The notes: generated by a model not told the origin, from the sequence alone. Positions 1-11,007 are shown, counted from the first letter of the stretch. The stretch: 64,000 nt of DNA from Martelella alba (GCF_005217455.1 NZ_SZPQ01000023.1:1-64000); one strand, 5' to 3'. Made by a program: numbers and translations.

Positions 1-209
<209 letters not shown>

Positions 210-216
210 CTAAAGC

Positions 217-2322
217 TTATTTCGCTCTGCGGGCTTCGATAATGGCCTGAGCAACATTGTTCGGTGCTTCATTGTACTTCAGGAACTCCATGGAGTAAGA
301 AGCACGGCCCTGAGTCTGTGAACGCAGATCTGTAGCATAACCAAACATTTCAGACAAGGGGACCTGCGCACGAACCGTTTTGCCGGTCGCCGTATCTTCC
401 ATACCGTCGATCATGCCGCGACGACGATTAAGGTCGCCGATCACGTCGCCCATGTAATCTTCAGGCGTTTCGACTTCCACTTTCATGATAGGCTCCAGCA
501 GGACCGGCTTGGCCTTCATGAAGCCTTCCTTGAACGCCATGGAAGCGGCGATCTTGAACGCCATTTCCGAGGAGTCGACTTCATGGTAGGAACCATCGTA
601 AGCCGCGACGCGGACGTCTACAACGGGGTAACCAGCCAGAACGCCGTTTTTCAGCTGTTCCTGCACGCCCTTGTCCACCGCAGGGATGTATTCCTTGGGC
701 ACCACACCGCCGACGATTTCATTAAGGAACTCGTAGCCCTTGCCGCCGGGCTCCATCGGCTCGATACGCAGCCAGACGTGACCGAACTGGCCGCGGCCGC
801 CGGACTGGCGAACAAACTTGCCTTCCTGTTCCACGGTTGTGCGGATGGTTTCGCGATAAGCCACCTGCGGTTTACCCACATTGGCTTCAACATTAAACTC
901 GCGACGCATACGGTCAACCAGGATTTCCAGGTGCAATTCGCCCATACCGGCGATAATGGTCTGGCCGGATTCCTCATCGGTCCATACGCGGAACGACGGG
1001 TCTTCCTGCGCCAGACGCCCCAACGCCAGGCCCATTTTTTCCTGGTCGACCTTGGTCTTCGGCTCGACGGCGACGGAAATAACCGGTTCGGGGAATTCCA
1101 TACGCTCCAGGATAATCGGCGCACTCTGATCACACAGGGTATCGCCGGTGGTGACGTCTTTCAGACCGATGGCCGCCGCGATATCGCCGGCGCGCACTTC
1201 TTTGATTTCTTCACGCTTGTTGGCGTGCATCTGGACGATACGGCCGAAACGTTCGCGTTTGTCTTTCACCGAGTTCAACACGGTATCGCCGGAATTCACC
1301 ACCCCGGAATACACACGGAAGAACGTCAGGTTACCGACGAAGGGGTCGGTGGCGATTTTGAACGCCAGCGCCGAGAACGGCTCGGTGTCGCTGGAATGGC
1401 GCTCAGCATGGGTTTCGCCGTCTTCGAGCACGCCGTTAATCGCCGGGACGTCGGTAGGTGCGGGCAGATATTCGATGACCGCATCCAGCATCGCCTGTAC
1501 GCCCTTGTTCTTGAACGCGGAACCGCAAGTCACCAGAATGATTTCGTTGTTCAGAACGCGCAGGCGCAGACCGTGCTTGATTTCTTCCTCAGTCAGATCC
1601 TCACCGCCCAGGTATTTGTCCATCAGCTCTTCGCTGGCTTCCGCCGCGGATTCGACCAGATGCTGATGCCATTTCTGGGCCAACTCGAGCATGTCCGCCG
1701 GAATGTCTTCGTAAACGAAGGTCACGCCCTGATCGGCTTCATTCCAGTTGATCGCTTTCATTTTCACCAGGTCGACAACGCCGGTGAATTTTTCTTCCGC
1801 GCCGATGGCCAGTTGAATCGGCACCGGGTTGGCGGCCAGACGGGTTTTCAACTGTTCAACGACACGCAGGTAGTTGGCGCCCATACGGTCCATCTTGTTG
1901 ACGAACGCGATACGCGGCACTTTGTATTTGTTGGCCTGGCGCCATACGGTTTCGGACTGAGGTTGCACACCGCCTACCGCACAGTACACCATGACCGCGC
2001 CATCGAGCACACGCATGGAACGTTCGACTTCAATGGTGAAGTCGACGTGCCCCGGGGTGTCGATGATGTTGATACGGTGCGAATCGAACTGTTTGGCCAT
2101 ACCGGACCAGAAGCAGGTGGTGGCCGCGGAGGTGATGGTGATTCCGCGTTCCTGTTCCTGTTCCATCCAGTCCATAGTGGCGGCGCCGTCATGGACTTCA
2201 CCGATTTTATGGTTTACACCGGTGTAGAACAGAATGCGTTCCGTCGTGGTGGTCTTACCGGCGTCGATGTGCGCACTGATACCGATATTACGGTAGCGTG
2301 CAATAGGTGTTATACGAGCCAT
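217..2322 (-). CDS. fusA: Elongation factor G
   Basis: EF-G is the cytoplasmic GTPase that drives ribosomal translocation and, with RRF, ribosome recycling. The 701-residue product has the expected full length. The G-domain motifs are intact: AHIDAGKTT at residues 17-25, DTPGH near 88 and NKMD near 142. Domains II to V follow without interruption. It sits between rpsG and tuf in the str operon, on one strand with short spacers, and is expected to be co-transcribed from the promoter before rpsL. Nothing is unusual. Confidence 0.99.
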   Translation of the reverse strand: MARITPIARYRNIGISAHIDAGKTTTTERILFYTGVNHKIGEVHDGAATMDWMEQEQERGITITSAATTCFWSGMAKQFDSHRINIIDTPGHVDFTIEVERSMRVLDGAVMVYCAVGGVQPQSETVWRQANKYKVPRIAFVNKMDRMGANYLRVVEQLKTRLAANPVPIQLAIGAEEKFTGVVDLVKMKAINWNEADQGVTFVYEDIPADMLELAQKWHQHLVESAAEASEELMDKYLGGEDLTEEEIKHGLRLRVLNNEIILVTCGSAFKNKGVQAMLDAVIEYLPAPTDVPAINGVLEDGETHAERHSSDTEPFSALAFKIATDPFVGNLTFFRVYSGVVNSGDTVLNSVKDKRERFGRIVQMHANKREEIKEVRAGDIAAAIGLKDVTTGDTLCDQSAPIILERMEFPEPVISVAVEPKTKVDQEKMGLALGRLAQEDPSFRVWTDEESGQTIIAGMGELHLEILVDRMRREFNVEANVGKPQVAYRETIRTTVEQEGKFVRQSGGRGQFGHVWLRIEPMEPGGKGYEFLNEIVGGVVPKEYIPAVDKGVQEQLKNGVLAGYPVVDVRVAAYDGSYHEVDSSEMAFKIAASMAFKEGFMKAKPVLLEPIMKVEVETPEDYMGDVIGDLNRRRGMIDGMEDTATGKTVRAQVPLSEMFGYATDLRSQTQGRASYSMEFLKYNEAPNNVAQAIIEARRAK

Positions 2323-2419
2323 TTGTATCCTCGATTACTGGGGCGTTCTATTCGGGCCAACCCAAGCGAGCGGGCTTAGCTGTTCCGCCCGCTGGGTGAG
2401 CATGACTACTCCGCGGCGG

Positions 2420-2905
<486 letters not shown>

Positions 2906-2986
2906 TTAATTCAGGATTGTCCAAAACTCAATGAGTTCTTTGACATTAGTAATATAAAATGTTTGGCCTTACTTAACGGAGAACCA

Positions 2987-3361
<375 letters not shown>

Positions 3362-3445
3362 TCAATAAAGCTCCTGGTTTTTTTTGCTTCGTAAACACGT
3401 AATAAATCGCCTCGGTTTGCCACAGGCAAAATACGAGGACGCAGA

Positions 3446-3474
3446 ATTTTATGGCTGACGGCATAACGTGTCAA
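3446..3474 (-). promoter_or_regulatory. Sigma-70 promoter of the str operon
   Basis: Read on the minus strand, TTGACA (3469-3474) is separated by exactly 17 bp from TAAAAT (3446-3451). Transcription would begin near 3439, about 78 nt before the rpsL start. The hexamers, spacing and position match the strong str promoter of E. coli. Confidence 0.85.
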
Positions 3475-3495
3475 GAAATATACAATAAACCCGAC

Positions 3496-3783
3496 TCACC
3501 AAGCCATCTGTTGGGATTGTTTGACCGTGAGCGAGACTAGCTGATTATAGTCGATAATGGTGATTTTGTCTGAAAAATGAGCGGTCAGCCCCCGAGCGGC
3601 CAGATCGGCGTCCAGCGCATAAAGCCCCAAGGGGGAGGAAAGCAGTCGCGCCAGCGCCTGCGTCCCTCTCAGGCCGGCGATAACGCCGTCCTGCCATAGC
3701 AGCAAGTCGTCGCCGGCGCGGACTGTGAGCAACAGGGCCGCCAGATCGCAGGCGAACGGTGAGCGGCGCAAGGTATACAACAT
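3496..3783 (-). CDS. tusB: Sulfurtransferase complex subunit TusB (DsrH family)
   Basis: TusB is the small subunit of the TusBCD heterohexamer, which relays sulfur from TusA to TusE for 2-thiolation of U34 in tRNAs for Lys, Glu and Gln. The product is 95 residues, the usual length, and starts MLYTLRRSPFACDLAALL. It is the last gene of tusDCB, 16 bp after tusC. It is identified mainly by its DsrH-like pattern and by synteny next to rpsL. Confidence 0.93.
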   Translation of the reverse strand: MLYTLRRSPFACDLAALLLTVRAGDDLLLWQDGVIAGLRGTQALARLLSSPLGLYALDADLAARGLTAHFSDKITIIDYNQLVSLTVKQSQQMAW

Positions 3784-3799
3784 GGACGGGATCTCCGGC

Positions 3800-4159
3800 T
3801 TAGAAGGTCAGTACGGTATCGTATTCCAGCAACCGTTGCCGCCACGCTTGCGCCGGCAGCGTCTCGGCGTCCAGTATTCGCCGCCCCGCCGCGTCCAGAC
3901 CGCGTTCGGTCAGCGACTCGGCGCAAAGATAGCAATGTTCGATGTCATAAATGGACAACAGGCCGAAGGTGGCGATGAAATCACGGGCCAGTACCCGCGC
4001 CGGTTGCTGGTCCGGCAAGAGCAGCAACACGCCGTCGCCGATAAAAAATACGCCGACGCGTTCGGTCAGGGCGGAAATCGCCAGTAAGGCATCCAGCCCT
4101 TCCCGACCGGCGGCATGGCCGTGGGGACCACGAGTGAAAACGCATGCGATGCTTTTCAT
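3800..4159 (-). CDS. tusC: Sulfurtransferase complex subunit TusC (DsrF family)
   Basis: TusC is a structural subunit of the TusBCD sulfur relay. The product is 119 residues and starts [20 protein letters not shown], the typical DsrE/F-like Rossmann beginning. It contains the usual [17 protein letters not shown] segment. It lies between tusD (9 bp upstream) and tusB (16 bp downstream) and is surely co-transcribed with them. Confidence 0.94.
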   Translation of the reverse strand: MKSIACVFTRGPHGHAAGREGLDALLAISALTERVGVFFIGDGVLLLLPDQQPARVLARDFIATFGLLSIYDIEHCYLCAESLTERGLDAAGRRILDAETLPAQAWRQRLLEYDTVLTF

Positions 4160-4168
4160 GGCGATATC

Positions 4169-4561
4169 CTAAAACTGTATGAGCCGATCGCATTCCACCG
4201 CCGCCTGGGCCAGCGAGCCCAGACCGCTTAGCGCGAAGCCCGGTTGCAGGGTATGGCCCGACAGGTTCAGTTGGCCGGCTTCCCGTTCGTCCAGGATACC
4301 CCGGCGCAGGGCGGCGGCGACGCAAACATGCAGGGGCACCCGGTGCTCATCGCTCAAACGCCGCCAGGCGCGCACGATGTCCGCCTCATCGCTGGCCGGC
4401 GAGGTGTAAAGGTTGCCATTCAGCACGCCGTCCTGATAAAAAAAAACCCTGTCGATGATGTGTCCCGCCGTCAGCAGCGCCTGGGCGAATTGCAAAGCGC
4501 TGGCGGACTGTTGGGTGCCGTAGGCCGGCCCCGTCACCATCAGGCAATACCGTAAACTCAA
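4169..4561 (-). CDS. tusD: Sulfurtransferase TusD (DsrE family)
   Basis: TusD is the catalytic subunit of TusBCD and accepts persulfide sulfur from TusA. The product is 130 residues. [11 protein letters not shown] is the family start region, and the reactive cysteine is the one in [11 protein letters not shown] (about residue 79). No ATG fits the conserved N terminus. The start is a TTG whose last bases overlap the yheO stop (TTGA), so translation is probably coupled to yheO. Confidence 0.93.
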   Translation of the reverse strand: MSLRYCLMVTGPAYGTQQSASALQFAQALLTAGHIIDRVFFYQDGVLNGNLYTSPASDEADIVRAWRRLSDEHRVPLHVCVAAALRRGILDEREAGQLNLSGHTLQPGFALSGLGSLAQAAVECDRLIQF

Positions 4562-5280
4562 CGTTCAAGCCCCAGGAAATCGCCGCTTTTGAACTGGCGG
4601 ATATAGAGATACACCGTGTGCTTGGAGATATTAAGCCGGTCGGCCACCTGGTTGATGGCGTCCTTGATGTCAAAGATTCCCTTCTCATACAGGTTCAGCA
4701 CAATCTGGCGATTTTTGGCGTTATTGGAAACGCTGCGATCGGCGTTCACTTCCTCGATAGTGAACTCCAGCGCTTGGGAGACCAGGTCGTCCACCGATGA
4801 GGCGAAATTCACTGACGTGGCGCTTTCCTGGGTTTCCGGCGGAATAAAGGTCTTCATGATTTGCGAGAAAGGGACATCAAGATTCATATTAATGCACAGA
4901 AGACCAATGACGCGTTGTTCACGGTTACGGATAGCGATAGTCACCGATTTCATCAATACGCCGTTTTTCGCCCGGGTAAAATAGGCTTTCGAGACACTGC
5001 TGTCGTCACCGGCCATGTCGTGCAGCATCCGCAGGGCCAGGTCGGAAATAGGCGATCCTATCTTGCGGCCGGTATGTTCGCCATTGGCGATGCGGATCGC
5101 GGAACTTTTCAAATCTTCCAGGGAATGCAGAACGATTTCGCAATGCTCGCCGATAAGCATTGCCAGACCGTCCACCACGGCTTCGTAAGAGGCGAGTATT
5201 TCGTGATCGACCGGACTGTAAGGGCGTTCGTCCAATACATCCAGTTCACTGTATTCGGAGGTTGGCGCAGAAGTAGACAT
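4558..5280 (-). CDS. yheO: YheO-like PAS/helix-turn-helix regulator
   Basis: This is a putative DNA-binding regulator of the DUF6/YheO family. The 240-residue product has an N-terminal YheO/PAS-like domain (about residues 25-140) and a C-terminal HTH with [23 protein letters not shown] 5280 matches the E. coli start; the reading frame is open further upstream but that extension is not conserved. It overlaps tusD by 4 bp and leads the tus operon. Its ligand and target are unknown to me. Confidence 0.93.
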   Translation of the reverse strand: MSTSAPTSEYSELDVLDERPYSPVDHEILASYEAVVDGLAMLIGEHCEIVLHSLEDLKSSAIRIANGEHTGRKIGSPISDLALRMLHDMAGDDSSVSKAYFTRAKNGVLMKSVTIAIRNREQRVIGLLCINMNLDVPFSQIMKTFIPPETQESATSVNFASSVDDLVSQALEFTIEEVNADRSVSNNAKNRQIVLNLYEKGIFDIKDAINQVADRLNISKHTVYLYIRQFKSGDFLGLER

Positions 5281-5614
5281 GTGAAAATACCACCCGTTTA
5301 GACCGACCCGCCGCCACACCCGGGGCAAGCGCGGCCGTAAGTTGAGTTTTATGCTCGCTAGTCTAGCAAATCCCTTAAAACACTGTCCTTGTGTTTGGGC
5401 AGATTTTTGCAACGTGCAGTCCCACCATACTCCTCTCGCCAGAGGGCGGATATTGATTTTAATGCAGGCCGGCGAAATGACGCGCAGGTTCAATTCTCCC
5501 CGCTAAGGCCGTTTTAACCGACACGCGCCCGCGTTGCCGCGATTAGGTTCAGGGAAACGCCGTTGACGACGCGAATGCCTGACGGGCAGAAACACCGGGC
5601 AGGGCGGTAAACGA
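5281..5614. other. Intergenic region upstream of yheO
   Basis: This 334-bp stretch lies between the yheO start and the fkpA terminator. I see no conserved reading frame or RNA gene. It should contain the yheO-tusDCB promoter on the minus strand; I could not choose one pair of hexamers with confidence. Confidence 0.5.
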
Positions 5615-5640
5615 CAAGCCCCGGAACCGGCCGGGGCTTG
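5615..5640 (-). terminator. Terminator hairpin after fkpA
   Basis: CAAGCCCCGG (5615-5624) and CCGGGGCTTG (5631-5640) form a perfect 10-bp stem with a 6-nt loop, 39 bp beyond the fkpA stop. On the minus strand a short T-rich stretch (TCGTTT) follows. Confidence 0.7.
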
Positions 5641-5678
5641 CCACACCTGGAATTCCGCCGCAAGGGCCGAAAAAGGCG

Positions 5679-6557
5679 TTATTGCTTGCTGTCGGCGGCG
5701 CCCGCGTCGGCTTTGCTCTTCTCGGCGGGCTTGGCCGCGGGTTTACTCTCTTGCGCGGCCGGTTTGATATCCAGCAATTCGACGTCGAACACCAGCGTGG
5801 AGTTGGCGGGGATGCCCGGAACGCCGGTTTTGCCGTAAGCCTGATCCGGCGGGATCACCAATTCAATCTTGCCGCCCTTGCGGATTTCCTTCAGACCTTC
5901 GGTCCAGCCCGGGATGACACCGTCCAGACGGAAAGACAGTGGTTCGCCGCGTTTGTAAGAGTTGTCGAATTCGGTGCCGTCGACCAGGGTGCCCTTGTAG
6001 TTGACCACCACGGTGTCGGTGTCGGTGGGCGCCTTGCCGGTACCGGCTTTTTCGATTTTGTAAAGAACGCCGTTGGCGGTTTTCTTCACGCCTTTCTGTT
6101 TAGCGAATTCAGCCCGGAACTTATCGCCCTTCTCGGCGTTGTCCTTGGCCTCTTGCTCCATTTTGGCCTGGGCGGCGGTTTTCACCTTGGCTTCAAAACT
6201 TTGCAACGTGGCTTCTATTTCTTCGTCACTCAGTTTGCTCTTATCGGCGAAGGCATCCTGAACGCCGGCAATCAACTGATTTTTGTCCAGTTTGATGCCC
6301 AGCTTTTCCTGTTCTTTGAGTGAGTTATCCATATAGCGGCCCAATGAAGCGCCCAACGCATAAGCGGCCTGCTCGTCGCTGTTCTTGAATTTGTCCGAAA
6401 CGGCATTGCCGGACGCAGGCGCGGCATCGGCGGCGGTGCTCGCGGCGGCATTGGCCGTGGCCGGCGCGGCGGCGGCATCTTCGGCCATGACATAAGCGGT
6501 ATTCAGGGCCATTGCCATCGTAGTAGCCAGCAACGTGACTTTAAACAGTGATTTCAT
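5679..6557 (-). CDS. fkpA: Periplasmic FKBP-type peptidyl-prolyl isomerase FkpA
   Basis: FkpA is a periplasmic prolyl isomerase and chaperone for envelope proteins. The 292-residue product has a signal peptide (MKSLFKVTLLATTMAMALNT, with cleavage probably after AYVMA). An N-terminal helical dimerisation domain and a C-terminal FKBP domain with the TEFDNSYKRGEPLSFRLDGV segment follow. An Ala/Lys-rich tail ends the protein. ATG 6557 is preferred: it matches E. coli and has GGAG 6 nt upstream. The linker after the signal peptide is longer and more Ala-rich than in E. coli. Confidence 0.97.
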   Translation of the reverse strand: MKSLFKVTLLATTMAMALNTAYVMAEDAAAAPATANAAASTAADAAPASGNAVSDKFKNSDEQAAYALGASLGRYMDNSLKEQEKLGIKLDKNQLIAGVQDAFADKSKLSDEEIEATLQSFEAKVKTAAQAKMEQEAKDNAEKGDKFRAEFAKQKGVKKTANGVLYKIEKAGTGKAPTDTDTVVVNYKGTLVDGTEFDNSYKRGEPLSFRLDGVIPGWTEGLKEIRKGGKIELVIPPDQAYGKTGVPGIPANSTLVFDVELLDIKPAAQESKPAAKPAEKSKADAGAADSKQ

Positions 6558-6671
6558 CCATTTCTCCATAGCCTGGGCTGTCTCTTCCCAAGGTTCATGA
6601 CAAGTTAAGCCGATATCATAGCCGCGAGCGCGAATGCAACACAATCGCTATACCTGCTGATCGGGTCTTTC

Positions 6672-6700
6672 TCAGACTTTTTTTTCCTTCAGGAAGTTTC
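6672..6700 (-). promoter_or_regulatory. Probable sigma-E promoter of fkpA
   Basis: On the minus strand GAAACTT (6694-6700) is followed after 16 bp by GTCTGA (6672-6677). This fits the sigma-E pattern GGAACTT-N16-TCTGA with one change in the -35 element. fkpA is a known sigma-E regulon member in E. coli. The predicted leader is about 110 nt. Confidence 0.65.
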
Positions 6701-6837
6701 GTTTTCGCCATGGGTCGGGCGAAACATCATTCACCCCCTGCACCGCCCTCTCCATCCCCCGCTGGGCATTGCGCCCGATTTCGTCACGCTACCTAACAAC
6801 AAAAACATAACAAAATCGAACGGAAAGATTGACATTA

Positions 6838-6853
6838 TGTGAGATGTCTCACT
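6838..6853 (+). promoter_or_regulatory. CRP-binding site of the polyol operon
   Basis: TGTGA-GATGTC-TCACT matches the CRP consensus TGTGA-N6-TCACA at 9 of 10 positions. Its centre (6845.5) is 41.5 bp before the predicted start point at about 6887, the standard class II activator position. The crp gene itself is in this window. Confidence 0.75.
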
Positions 6854-6873
6854 TTATTCTTTCAATGAAATAC

Positions 6874-6879
6874 TATTAT
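6874..6879 (+). promoter_or_regulatory. -10 element of the polyol operon promoter
   Basis: TATTAT lies at the distance from the CRP site expected in a class II CRP-dependent promoter. It lacks a good -35 hexamer of its own, as is usual for such promoters. Transcription would start at 6886-6887, inside the first operator. Confidence 0.6.
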
Positions 6880-6883
6880 CGAA

Positions 6884-6900
6884 AATGTTAACGTTGTCAT
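6884..6900. promoter_or_regulatory. LacI-type operator O1, over the start point
   Basis: This is a 17-bp site with core TGTTAAC-GTTGTCA, an imperfect palindrome with the central CG typical of LacI-family operators. Its reverse complement recurs with one mismatch at 6994-7010. It covers the predicted transcription start, so a bound repressor would block the promoter. The regulator is probably the LacI-family protein at 14512-15516. Confidence 0.65.
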
Positions 6901-6993
6901 GCGAAACAAAGCCTAAATTCCGTTGTTATCGTGTTCATTTCACGTTTTTACGGGGGAGAAATCTGTATTTATAGCGTATTTTCATCACTTTAA

Positions 6994-7010
6994 ATGACAA
7001 CGTCAACATT
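6994..7010. promoter_or_regulatory. LacI-type operator O2, in the leader
   Basis: This 17-bp site with core TGACAAC-GTCAACA is the inverted copy (16 of 17 bases) of O1. Centre-to-centre distance is 110 bp, which would allow a repression loop. It ends 37 bp before the dehydrogenase start codon. Confidence 0.6.
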
Positions 7011-7047
7011 CACTTAATTCATGACTAAAAACCTTATGGAGCAGAAA

Positions 7048-8121
7048 ATGAGCCCATTACCGGAAACAATGAAAGCCGTGGTTTGTCACGGCCCCCATGA
7101 TTATCGCTTCGAACATATTGCCACGCCCAGGCCTGGCCCCAGAGAAGTCGTAATCAAAGTCGATGGCTGCGGCATCTGCGCCGGCGATTGCAAGGCAAAA
7201 AGCGGTGCGCAAATGTTTTGGGGAGATAACCCCTGGGTTAAAACGCCGGTGGTGCCGGGACATGAATTCTACGGTCGTGTCGTTGAATTAGGCGACGGGG
7301 CCGCGGAGAAATTCCATATTCAACCCGGGGACAGGATCTTGGCCGAACAGATCGTCCCTTGCGGAGAATGCCGCTATTGCAAATCCGGCCAGTACTGGAT
7401 GTGCGAAACGCATGATATCTACGGTTTTCAGCACAAGGTAGCGGAGGGCGGCATGGCGGAATACATGAAATTCTCCGAACGCGCCATCATCCATAAGATC
7501 CCGGAAAGCCTTTCACACAAAGACGCCGCGCTTATCGAACCGATGGCTTGCGCCATCCATACGGTGCAACGGGCCGATATTCAGCTCAATGATGTCGTGG
7601 TATTGGCCGGCGCCGGGCCGCTCGGTTTGTGCATGGTGCAGGCGGCGCGGCTGAAAACGCCAAAAAAACTGGTGGTCATCGACACCCTTGATGAACGGTT
7701 GCAACTGGCCAAATCACTGGGCGCCGATATCACTCTCAATCCCCAAAACCAGGATGTCGACAACATGGTCAAGGACATGACCGATGGCTATGGTTGCGAT
7801 GTGTATATCGAAGCCACCGGCGCGCCGGTGGGCGTAACCCAAGGCTTGAAAATGATCCGCAAATTGGGGCGTTTTGTGGAATTCAGTGTTTTCGGCAAGG
7901 AAACTACCGTCGACTGGTCAATTATCGGCGATCGCAAAGAACTGGATATCCGCGGCGCTCACCTTGGGCCCTACAGTTACGAAATCGCCATCGATTTGTT
8001 CGCACGCGGGCTTATCACCGCCGAAGGCATTGTGACCCACAGCTTTCCCATTGAGGAGTGCGATGCCGCATTTGCCCTGGCGGATTCCGCCGATTCCATC
8101 AAAGTGGTCATCCACCCTTAG
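7048..8121 (+). CDS. Zinc-dependent polyol dehydrogenase (MDR family)
   Basis: This is a medium-chain zinc alcohol dehydrogenase that would oxidise a sugar alcohol to a ketose with NAD. The 357-residue product has the catalytic-zinc region GCGICAGDC with PGHE, the structural-zinc cysteines PCGECRYCKSGQYWMC, and the Rossmann motif VLAGAGPLGL. From memory it resembles erythritol/L-threitol dehydrogenase (EltD type) more than sorbitol dehydrogenase. The ATG at 7048 has GGAG 6 nt upstream, better than upstream candidates at 7021 and 7036. It is the first gene of the operon. The exact substrate cannot be read from sequence. Confidence 0.85.
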   Translation: MSPLPETMKAVVCHGPHDYRFEHIATPRPGPREVVIKVDGCGICAGDCKAKSGAQMFWGDNPWVKTPVVPGHEFYGRVVELGDGAAEKFHIQPGDRILAEQIVPCGECRYCKSGQYWMCETHDIYGFQHKVAEGGMAEYMKFSERAIIHKIPESLSHKDAALIEPMACAIHTVQRADIQLNDVVVLAGAGPLGLCMVQAARLKTPKKLVVIDTLDERLQLAKSLGADITLNPQNQDVDNMVKDMTDGYGCDVYIEATGAPVGVTQGLKMIRKLGRFVEFSVFGKETTVDWSIIGDRKELDIRGAHLGPYSYEIAIDLFARGLITAEGIVTHSFPIEECDAAFALADSADSIKVVIHP

Positions 8122-8137
8122 GCGCACCATCATAACG

Positions 8138-8350
8138 GATGATGTTATTGGGGTTGATATCGGCAAAGCCATTATCGCCAGTGTCCGTTCAGCCGGCGTG
8201 CCGGCCGCTGAAATTCGCGCAATGTGCGTGAGCAGCCTGTACGGCGGCTCGGGGATCCCGGTGAATAAGGACATGAGGCCGTTGCAACCCTGCCTTATTT
8301 GGATGGACCGCCGGTTTTGCGCCAGAATACTTCCAGGCATAGAGTTTTAA
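8138..8350 (+). pseudogene. Relic of an FGGY-family carbohydrate kinase
   Basis: The frame gives DDVIGVDIG, the start of the FGGY phosphate-binding motif. It then jumps to a segment typical of about residue 70-110 of such kinases, with CVSSLYGGSGIP and LQPCLIWMDRR, and stops at 8350. About 60 residues are missing inside and about 380 at the end. It lies 16 bp behind the dehydrogenase stop and before the binding-protein gene. This looks like the remains of a kinase gene that the intact kinase at 12017 may have replaced. Confidence 0.7.
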
Positions 8351-8536
8351 CTTTTTAAGGAGTAAAAAGAAAAGAGACACATGCATTATCCGATCTCTGC
8401 GGATATATGGCAAAGTTAAATAATTTAAAGAACTTTGAGAAAACCTGCCAGTAATGACAGGTGGTGTATACCTCTACGCAATTAAAATATCGACCAACAG
8501 CTATTTAAAAAACTCGCACCCTACAGGAGAGAATAT

Positions 8537-9445
8537 ATGTTGTCTACGATTAAAAAAATATTTGCGGTATGTTGTATTGCACTGACTTCATTTATCAGTC
8601 AAACCGTCATGGCAAAACCATTGACTATAGGAATGTCATTTCAAGAGATGAATAATCCCTATTTCGTCACAATGAAATCCGCGTTGGAACAGGCGGGTAA
8701 AGATATAGGCGCGACGATTTACGTCGCCGATGCCCGCCATGATGTTTCGAAACAAATCAATGACATTGAGGACATGCTGCAAAAAAAAATCGACATTCTG
8801 TTGATCAATCCAGCAGATTCGGTTGGCGTACAATCCGCGGTGCTGTCCGCGCATAATGCCGGCGCGGTGGTGGTTGCCATTGATGCCCAGGCCGAAGGCC
8901 CTATCGACGCCTTCGTTGGCTCCAAGAATTACGACGCGGGTTATCTCGCCGGACAGTATTTAGGCAAAAATCTCAATGGTAAAGGTCAGGTCGCCATCCT
9001 TGACGGGATTCCGGTAGTGCCTATCCTGGATCGGGTTCGGGGTTTTGAAGCCGCCATGAAAACGTTCCCAGGCATCAAGATCGTCACCAAACAAAATGGA
9101 AAACAAGAGCGGGACACCGCGCTTACGGTGACCGAAAATATGCTCCAGGCCCATCCGGATTTGAACGGTATCTTCAGCGTGAACGATGTGGGCGCGCTGG
9201 CCGCCATCCAAGCCAGCGGATCCAAGGTCAAACTGGTGAGCGTTGACGGCCATCCGGAAGCCATCAAAGAAATTCTTAAACCCAACTCGCCTTTTATCGC
9301 CACCGCGGCGCAATTTCCCCGCGATCAGGTCAGGATTGGCCTGGGTATCGCATTGGCAAAGTATTGGGGCGCCAATGTGCCGAAGACAATACCGGTTGAT
9401 GTCAAATTGATTGATAAATCCAATGCGCAAGGTTTCAGCTGGTAA
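8537..9445 (+). CDS. Ribose-type ABC transporter, periplasmic sugar-binding protein
   Basis: This is a periplasmic binding protein of the RbsB/peripla_BP_4 type that delivers a monosaccharide or polyol to the inner-membrane permease. The 302-residue product begins with a signal peptide (lysines, then [16 protein letters not shown], cleavage after A about residue 26). It contains the family segments NNPYF, INPADS and [11 protein letters not shown]. An AGGAGAG site precedes ATG 8537. It opens the transporter part of the operon, 71 bp before the ATPase. The ligand is unknown. Confidence 0.92.
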   Translation: MLSTIKKIFAVCCIALTSFISQTVMAKPLTIGMSFQEMNNPYFVTMKSALEQAGKDIGATIYVADARHDVSKQINDIEDMLQKKIDILLINPADSVGVQSAVLSAHNAGAVVVAIDAQAEGPIDAFVGSKNYDAGYLAGQYLGKNLNGKGQVAILDGIPVVPILDRVRGFEAAMKTFPGIKIVTKQNGKQERDTALTVTENMLQAHPDLNGIFSVNDVGALAAIQASGSKVKLVSVDGHPEAIKEILKPNSPFIATAAQFPRDQVRIGLGIALAKYWGANVPKTIPVDVKLIDKSNAQGFSW

Positions 9446-9516
9446 ATCAACGCCAGCGGAATATTACCGGCCGCCGTCAAATCGTTGCGGCCGTATTTCC
9501 AGGCGAGGAAACTGTC

Positions 9517-11007
9517 ATGACATCGTTATTGCAACTGAGGCAGATCAAAAAATCTTTCCCTGGCGTCAAAGCATTAAATGGAATTAATATCACGATTGAG
9601 CACGGCGAAATCCATGCTTTGCTCGGTGAAAATGGGGCTGGGAAATCGACATTAGTAAAAATCTTATGTGGTATTTATCGTCCAGATGACGGCGATATCA
9701 TAATGGAAGGCCGCCCACGAAAATTCAGTAGTTACCGGGAAGCCATCAACGCCGGTATTGGCATCATTTTCCAGGAATTTTCGCTTATCCCTTATCTGGA
9801 TGCGGTTGAAAATATTTTTCTCAATCGGGAAATTCACAACCGTTATGGTTTTCTCGATCGTAAGGCCATGCGTCATAAAGTAAGGCAGATTCTTAAGCGA
9901 CTGGCGGTGAAATTGGATCTGGATTGGCCAGTGGAGCAATTAAGCGTAGCGCAGCAACAGTTCGTGGAAATAGCCAAGGCGCTGTCACTCAATGCCAAGA
10001 TTCTGGTGTTGGATGAACCCACGGCGACATTGACGCCGGGCGAAGCGGAACATTTATTCAGCGTGATGCGCGATCTAAAGAAATCTGGGGTCGGCATGGT
10101 GTTTATCTCCCATCACCTGGAAGAAATTTTCCAGATCTGTGATCGGATAACCGTGCTGCGCGACGGCGAGTATATCAGTACCGTCGCCACTGGCGCGACC
10201 GATATCGAGCAGTTGGTCGGTATGATGGTCGGTCGCAAGGTGGAAAACACTTTCCCGCCGAAAAAACGCGGCGATACCCCCGCTGATTGCGTGCTGGAAG
10301 CCACAGTACAACATAAAAAGAACGCTCCGGCCGATGGGTTCCGTCTGATGCGCGGCGAAATTCTCGGTTTCGCCGGCCTGGTGGGTTCCGGGAGGACCGA
10401 ACTGGTCTCAGCGTTGATCGGCGCGCGACCCTGCTACCACAAAAGGATCCTTTTGCGGGGCAAACCCACGACGTTGCGCGACCCCGCCCAAGCGCTTGAA
10501 CAGGGCATCGGCCTGTTGCCGGAAAACCGTAAAAGCGAAGGCTTGGTGCTGCCGTTTTCCGTCGCGCAAAACATTGCCCTAAACCGTCATGAAAAGGCGG
10601 CCCGCATTTTTATCAATGCGCGAAAGGAACGGGGCATTGTGCGTCGACTTATCCATATCGTGGGCGTCAAAACGCCAAGCGGAGAGACCGAAGTCAATAC
10701 CCTTAGCGGCGGTAATCAGCAGAAGGTGGTCATCGCCCGTTGGCTGAACAGCGATTGCCGTATTCTTATCTTCGACGAACCGACACGCGGTATTGATGTG
10801 GGTGCCAAAGCAGAAATCTATCAGTTGATGCGGCAACTGACCGGGAAAGGCATTTCAATCATTATGGTTTCATCCGAACTACCTGAAATCATTGGTATAT
10901 GTGATCGCGTACTGGTCTTTCGCGGCGGACATGTGGCGGCGGAACTGACGGACGGACAGATCGAATCGAATACGATTATGCTACACGCAACGGGGAACTC
11001 TTTATGA
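9517..11007 (+). CDS. Ribose-type ABC transporter, ATP-binding protein
   Basis: This is a duplicated ABC ATPase of the RbsA/MglA/XylG class. In the 496-residue product the first domain has Walker [10 protein letters not shown] and Walker [11 protein letters not shown]. The second has the degenerate P-loop GLVGSGRTE typical of these proteins, the signature LSGGNQQK and Walker [13 protein letters not shown]. It overlaps the permease gene by 4 bp, so the two are translationally coupled. Confidence 0.95.
   Translation: MTSLLQLRQIKKSFPGVKALNGINITIEHGEIHALLGENGAGKSTLVKILCGIYRPDDGDIIMEGRPRKFSSYREAINAGIGIIFQEFSLIPYLDAVENIFLNREIHNRYGFLDRKAMRHKVRQILKRLAVKLDLDWPVEQLSVAQQQFVEIAKALSLNAKILVLDEPTATLTPGEAEHLFSVMRDLKKSGVGMVFISHHLEEIFQICDRITVLRDGEYISTVATGATDIEQLVGMMVGRKVENTFPPKKRGDTPADCVLEATVQHKKNAPADGFRLMRGEILGFAGLVGSGRTELVSALIGARPCYHKRILLRGKPTTLRDPAQALEQGIGLLPENRKSEGLVLPFSVAQNIALNRHEKAARIFINARKERGIVRRLIHIVGVKTPSGETEVNTLSGGNQQKVVIARWLNSDCRILIFDEPTRGIDVGAKAEIYQLMRQLTGKGISIIMVSSELPEIIGICDRVLVFRGGHVAAELTDGQIESNTIMLHATGNSL

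Noticed and set aside
583-2379. 598-codon open frame on the plus strand
   Set aside because: It is antisense to fusA, has no family-like sequence and results from the codon pattern of the real gene.
6829-6834. TTGACA as the -35 of the polyol operon promoter
   Set aside because: No good -10 follows at 16-18 bp, and the CRP site plus TATTAT arrangement explains the region better.
8051-8350. 99-codon frame as an intact gene
   Set aside because: Its first 29 codons overlap the dehydrogenase in another frame, and the rest is a kinase fragment with an internal gap, so it is treated as a relic.
8381-8419. Short frame starting MHYPISADIW after an AAGGAG
   Set aside because: It has only 12 codons, the ribosome-binding site is too far away and there is no conservation to support it.
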